A DNA stretch of 64,000 nucleotides from contig NC_016584.1 in assembly GCF_000235605.1 (NCBI RefSeq), positions 2,840,001 through 2,904,000 on the forward strand, given 5' to 3'. Made by a program: the position numbers and the translations under genes. Below, one piece after another: positions 63,301 through 64,000 of this stretch (position 1 is its first letter; each line of letters begins with the position of its first letter). Below the pieces are notes generated by a model. The model was not told the DNA's origin. It was given only the letters and a program-made list of their open reading frames with translations, and did not search any database. This stretch comes from Desulfosporosinus orientis DSM 765 (GTDB lineage Bacteria > Bacillota > Desulfitobacteriia > Desulfitobacteriales > Desulfitobacteriaceae).

Positions 63301-64000
63301 CTAAAGAGCGTCTGTTTTTATATGGATCTTTGGATAAATTTGAAAACACTCTGCAGAAATGGCAGCGTACGGCAGAGTGGCAGGAGGCTGCCTTGCCCGA
63401 AGGGTTGCTTAGGAATGCAAAGTGTTTCATGGACTGGATTGGACCGGCACTGGTACGTCATCCGGACCGGCTATTTATACAGGCCGGTTTTGTGGATTCC
63501 GAGATAATTTATCCATTAGAGGACGAACATTCACGTTGGGAGATACTATTCCATCGCAGCTTAACCTCCGAAAAAATGGCAAGTGACGGGCAAAGTCAAG
63601 AAAGTATTGTCGATCAAGAAACTGAAGACCATGCTCAAGTTGAACATTGGTATTCTGAGGTTGCCCGAAGGTTAAACTGGCAGTACCCGCATCTCTCGGC
63701 AGTTCGTCAGGCAGCAAAAACCAGTGTAAGTGAACTTAAACGTCAAAGTATCTGGTATGTCAACGATGAGGCGTCTGCCGTTCCGGGTTTAGGGAATCCT
63801 AGGGACCTTTCGCAACGGCCGAAATTTCTTCAAGCCACTCAGCCACTGACAGCAGCAGAACGAGGAACAGCTTTGCACACGGTTATGCAGCATCTTTCCT
63901 TTAAAGAATTGGAGTCTCTCTGGTCAACCTTATCTGAGAAAGAGAAAATGAATTACATCAACGGCTTTTTGAACACACTTAAAGAGCGTGAAATTCTTAC
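60369..64000 (+). CDS. addA: ATP-dependent helicase/nuclease subunit A (3' end beyond window)
   Basis: A UvrD/RecB-type helicase-nuclease. From ATG 60369: MSKPQWTDEQSAAITLRGE, Walker A AAAAGSGKTAVLVERL, VTFTKAAANEMRERI, motif II VDEYQDINPVQE, the motif ISVHASKGLEFPVVFFVGLG and YVALTRAKERL. About 1210 codons are visible; AddA is usually about 1200-1250, so a short C-terminal part with the nuclease active site is outside. GTALHTVMQHL near the end is the start of the nuclease domain. It is open to the last base, with no frameshift at the ends I checked. Confidence 0.95.
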   Translation, partial: MSKPQWTDEQSAAITLRGELLVAAAAGSGKTAVLVERLIHQITDIHYPVDVDRFLVVTFTKAAANEMRERIGKALDEALFGENDPREIERLLSQRTLLQRASITTLHSFCLDLIRKHFYQLELDPGFRVADQAEADLLRQDVIEELFETNYQKEDQGFMKLVEAFGSDRDDQPLMDYVLSLYTFAYSQSQPSTWLSALKNPYQWESTEAFMQSQWGQAVCQGLLDLASESYHLLQRAEVIAQSPEGPVNYVPTLQDDLNRVGLLCHDLKVGTWPQIDAQFQSAVTFPRLPAIRSKSKQKKGPEQEFGEVDDTLSKKWQEECKRMRDEAKKKLTSLKDAVFAYPLEGQLSAFKEMSSLIQSLSSLVIEFARAYTKAKTARNILDFTDLEHYALKLLEEEGEPSLLAQGLKDYFAEVLVDEYQDINPVQERILYLVSRQEESPNLFMVGDVKQSIYRFRMADPGLFIAKYNDLPHWQPQVSQDLKKMVIDLNRNFRSRLEVIEGVNFIFRQIMTSSAGEIAYDHQAALQYGASFITGESPIPIAEGPIEVHLIDPKSIKSELGSYSDEGHGETVSIIAGEGEAENDSYRQERGSQSDTHGEGTDFEDDLSSEDLDSIRIEARLVSERIQRIIAGEEFQVIDKVTREFRPVRFSDIVILMRSYSSSAPIYVEEFQAAEIPVYAETTSGYFGASEVETMLSLLKVIDNPHLDIPLAAVLRSPFVGLNGRELGKIRMTLPEGDFYEALTLAVWAGFKTDFALEHVDELKQILGLYADSLPQRLERAQELLSDVPMLGEKLRDFWLKLQTWRTRSRRISLADLIWSLYEETGYLAYVGTLPAGVQRQANLRVFYDRAWRFEATRYRGLFRFLRFLDRFQGQGKDMGSARALGENEDVVRLISVHASKGLEFPVVFFVGLGRTFNTQNLRGRMLLHSKLGIGMPIIDIDNKVRYPSLIQYAVKQTLAQEALAEEMRILYVALTRAKERLFLYGSLDKFENTLQKWQRTAEWQEAALPEGLLRNAKCFMDWIGPALVRHPDRLFIQAGFVDSEIIYPLEDEHSRWEILFHRSLTSEKMASDGQSQESIVDQETEDHAQVEHWYSEVARRLNWQYPHLSAVRQAAKTSVSELKRQSIWYVNDEASAVPGLGNPRDLSQRPKFLQATQPLTAAERGTALHTVMQHLSFKELESLWSTLSEKEKMNYINGFLNTLKEREIL

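Noticed and set aside
1-64000. CRISPR array, tRNA, rRNA or prophage
   Set aside because: No regularly spaced direct repeats, no tRNA cloverleaf or rRNA sequence and no phage structural genes were seen by eye. A tRNAscan or CRISPR finder run would be decisive.

Overview
The window looks like a chromosomal segment of an anaerobic, spore-forming, low-to-mid GC Firmicute, most like the Desulfosporosinus/Desulfitobacterium group. This is an inference from gene content: a selenoprotein glycine/sarcosine/betaine-type reductase, a non-pyrrolysine MttB-family methyltransferase, an oxygen-independent (cbi) B12 pathway, methanol:corrinoid methyltransferase genes, a LysM/GH18 hydrolase of the spore type, and AddAB recombination genes. 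No rRNA, tRNA or CRISPR array was seen.

Layout. 1-3.3 kb: AT-rich accessory genes (a decayed GNAT, a hypothetical, a GNAT, a small ABC-type ATPase, a DUF4085-like protein). 3.3-13.2 kb: a complete reductase operon, trxB-trxA-grdA-grdC-grdD-grdX-grdE-grdB, followed by a sigma54-dependent activator. grdA and grdB each contain an in-frame TGA read as selenocysteine. A sigma54 -24/-12 promoter precedes trxB, with three phased dyads upstream of it. 13.2-19.1 kb: a second sigma54 promoter, a BCCT (betaine/carnitine/choline) transporter, an MttB-family methyltransferase and a hydantoinase/oxoprolinase-family protein. 19.1-24.5 kb: a cobalamin riboswitch, then an alpha-ribazole kinase (CblS-like), an ECF S component (CblT-like), a fused double ECF ATPase, EcfT and cbiD. 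24.6-26.7 kb: an AT-rich insert with a resolvase remnant, a WYL regulator and a DJ-1/PfpI protein. 26.7-30.5 kb: MarR regulator, ArsA-type ATPase, a small protein and a LysM/GH18 enzyme. 30.6-43.9 kb: a second cobalamin riboswitch and a 15-gene cobalamin operon (cbiET, L, F, G, H, J, X, C, P, B, A, cobO, pduX, cobD). 44.1-51.3 kb: a pterin methyltransferase, a terminal-inverted-repeat element, a CobW-type GTPase, mtaC, mtaB, a PocR/AraC regulator and a second corrinoid protein. 51.5-64 kb: cardiolipin synthase, ECF sigma factor with a DUF4349 partner, YitT, polysaccharide deacetylase, addB and the start of addA (cut by the window end).

How it fits together. Most of the window serves corrinoid and C1/betaine metabolism. 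Betaine (or a related amine) could enter by the BCCT carrier and be reduced by the Sec-dependent Grd complex, or demethylated by the MttB-family enzyme onto a corrinoid protein. Methanol would be demethylated by MtaB onto MtaC, with the methyl group passed to tetrahydrofolate by the MtgA/MtaA-like enzyme. The B12 operon makes the corrinoid from sirohydrochlorin; its missing step, cbiD, lies in the alpha-ribazole salvage operon. Both B12 operons start with cobalamin riboswitches. Genes for the final nucleotide-loop assembly (cobU, cobS, cobT), cobalt uptake, selenocysteine insertion and corrinoid reactivation are not in the window.
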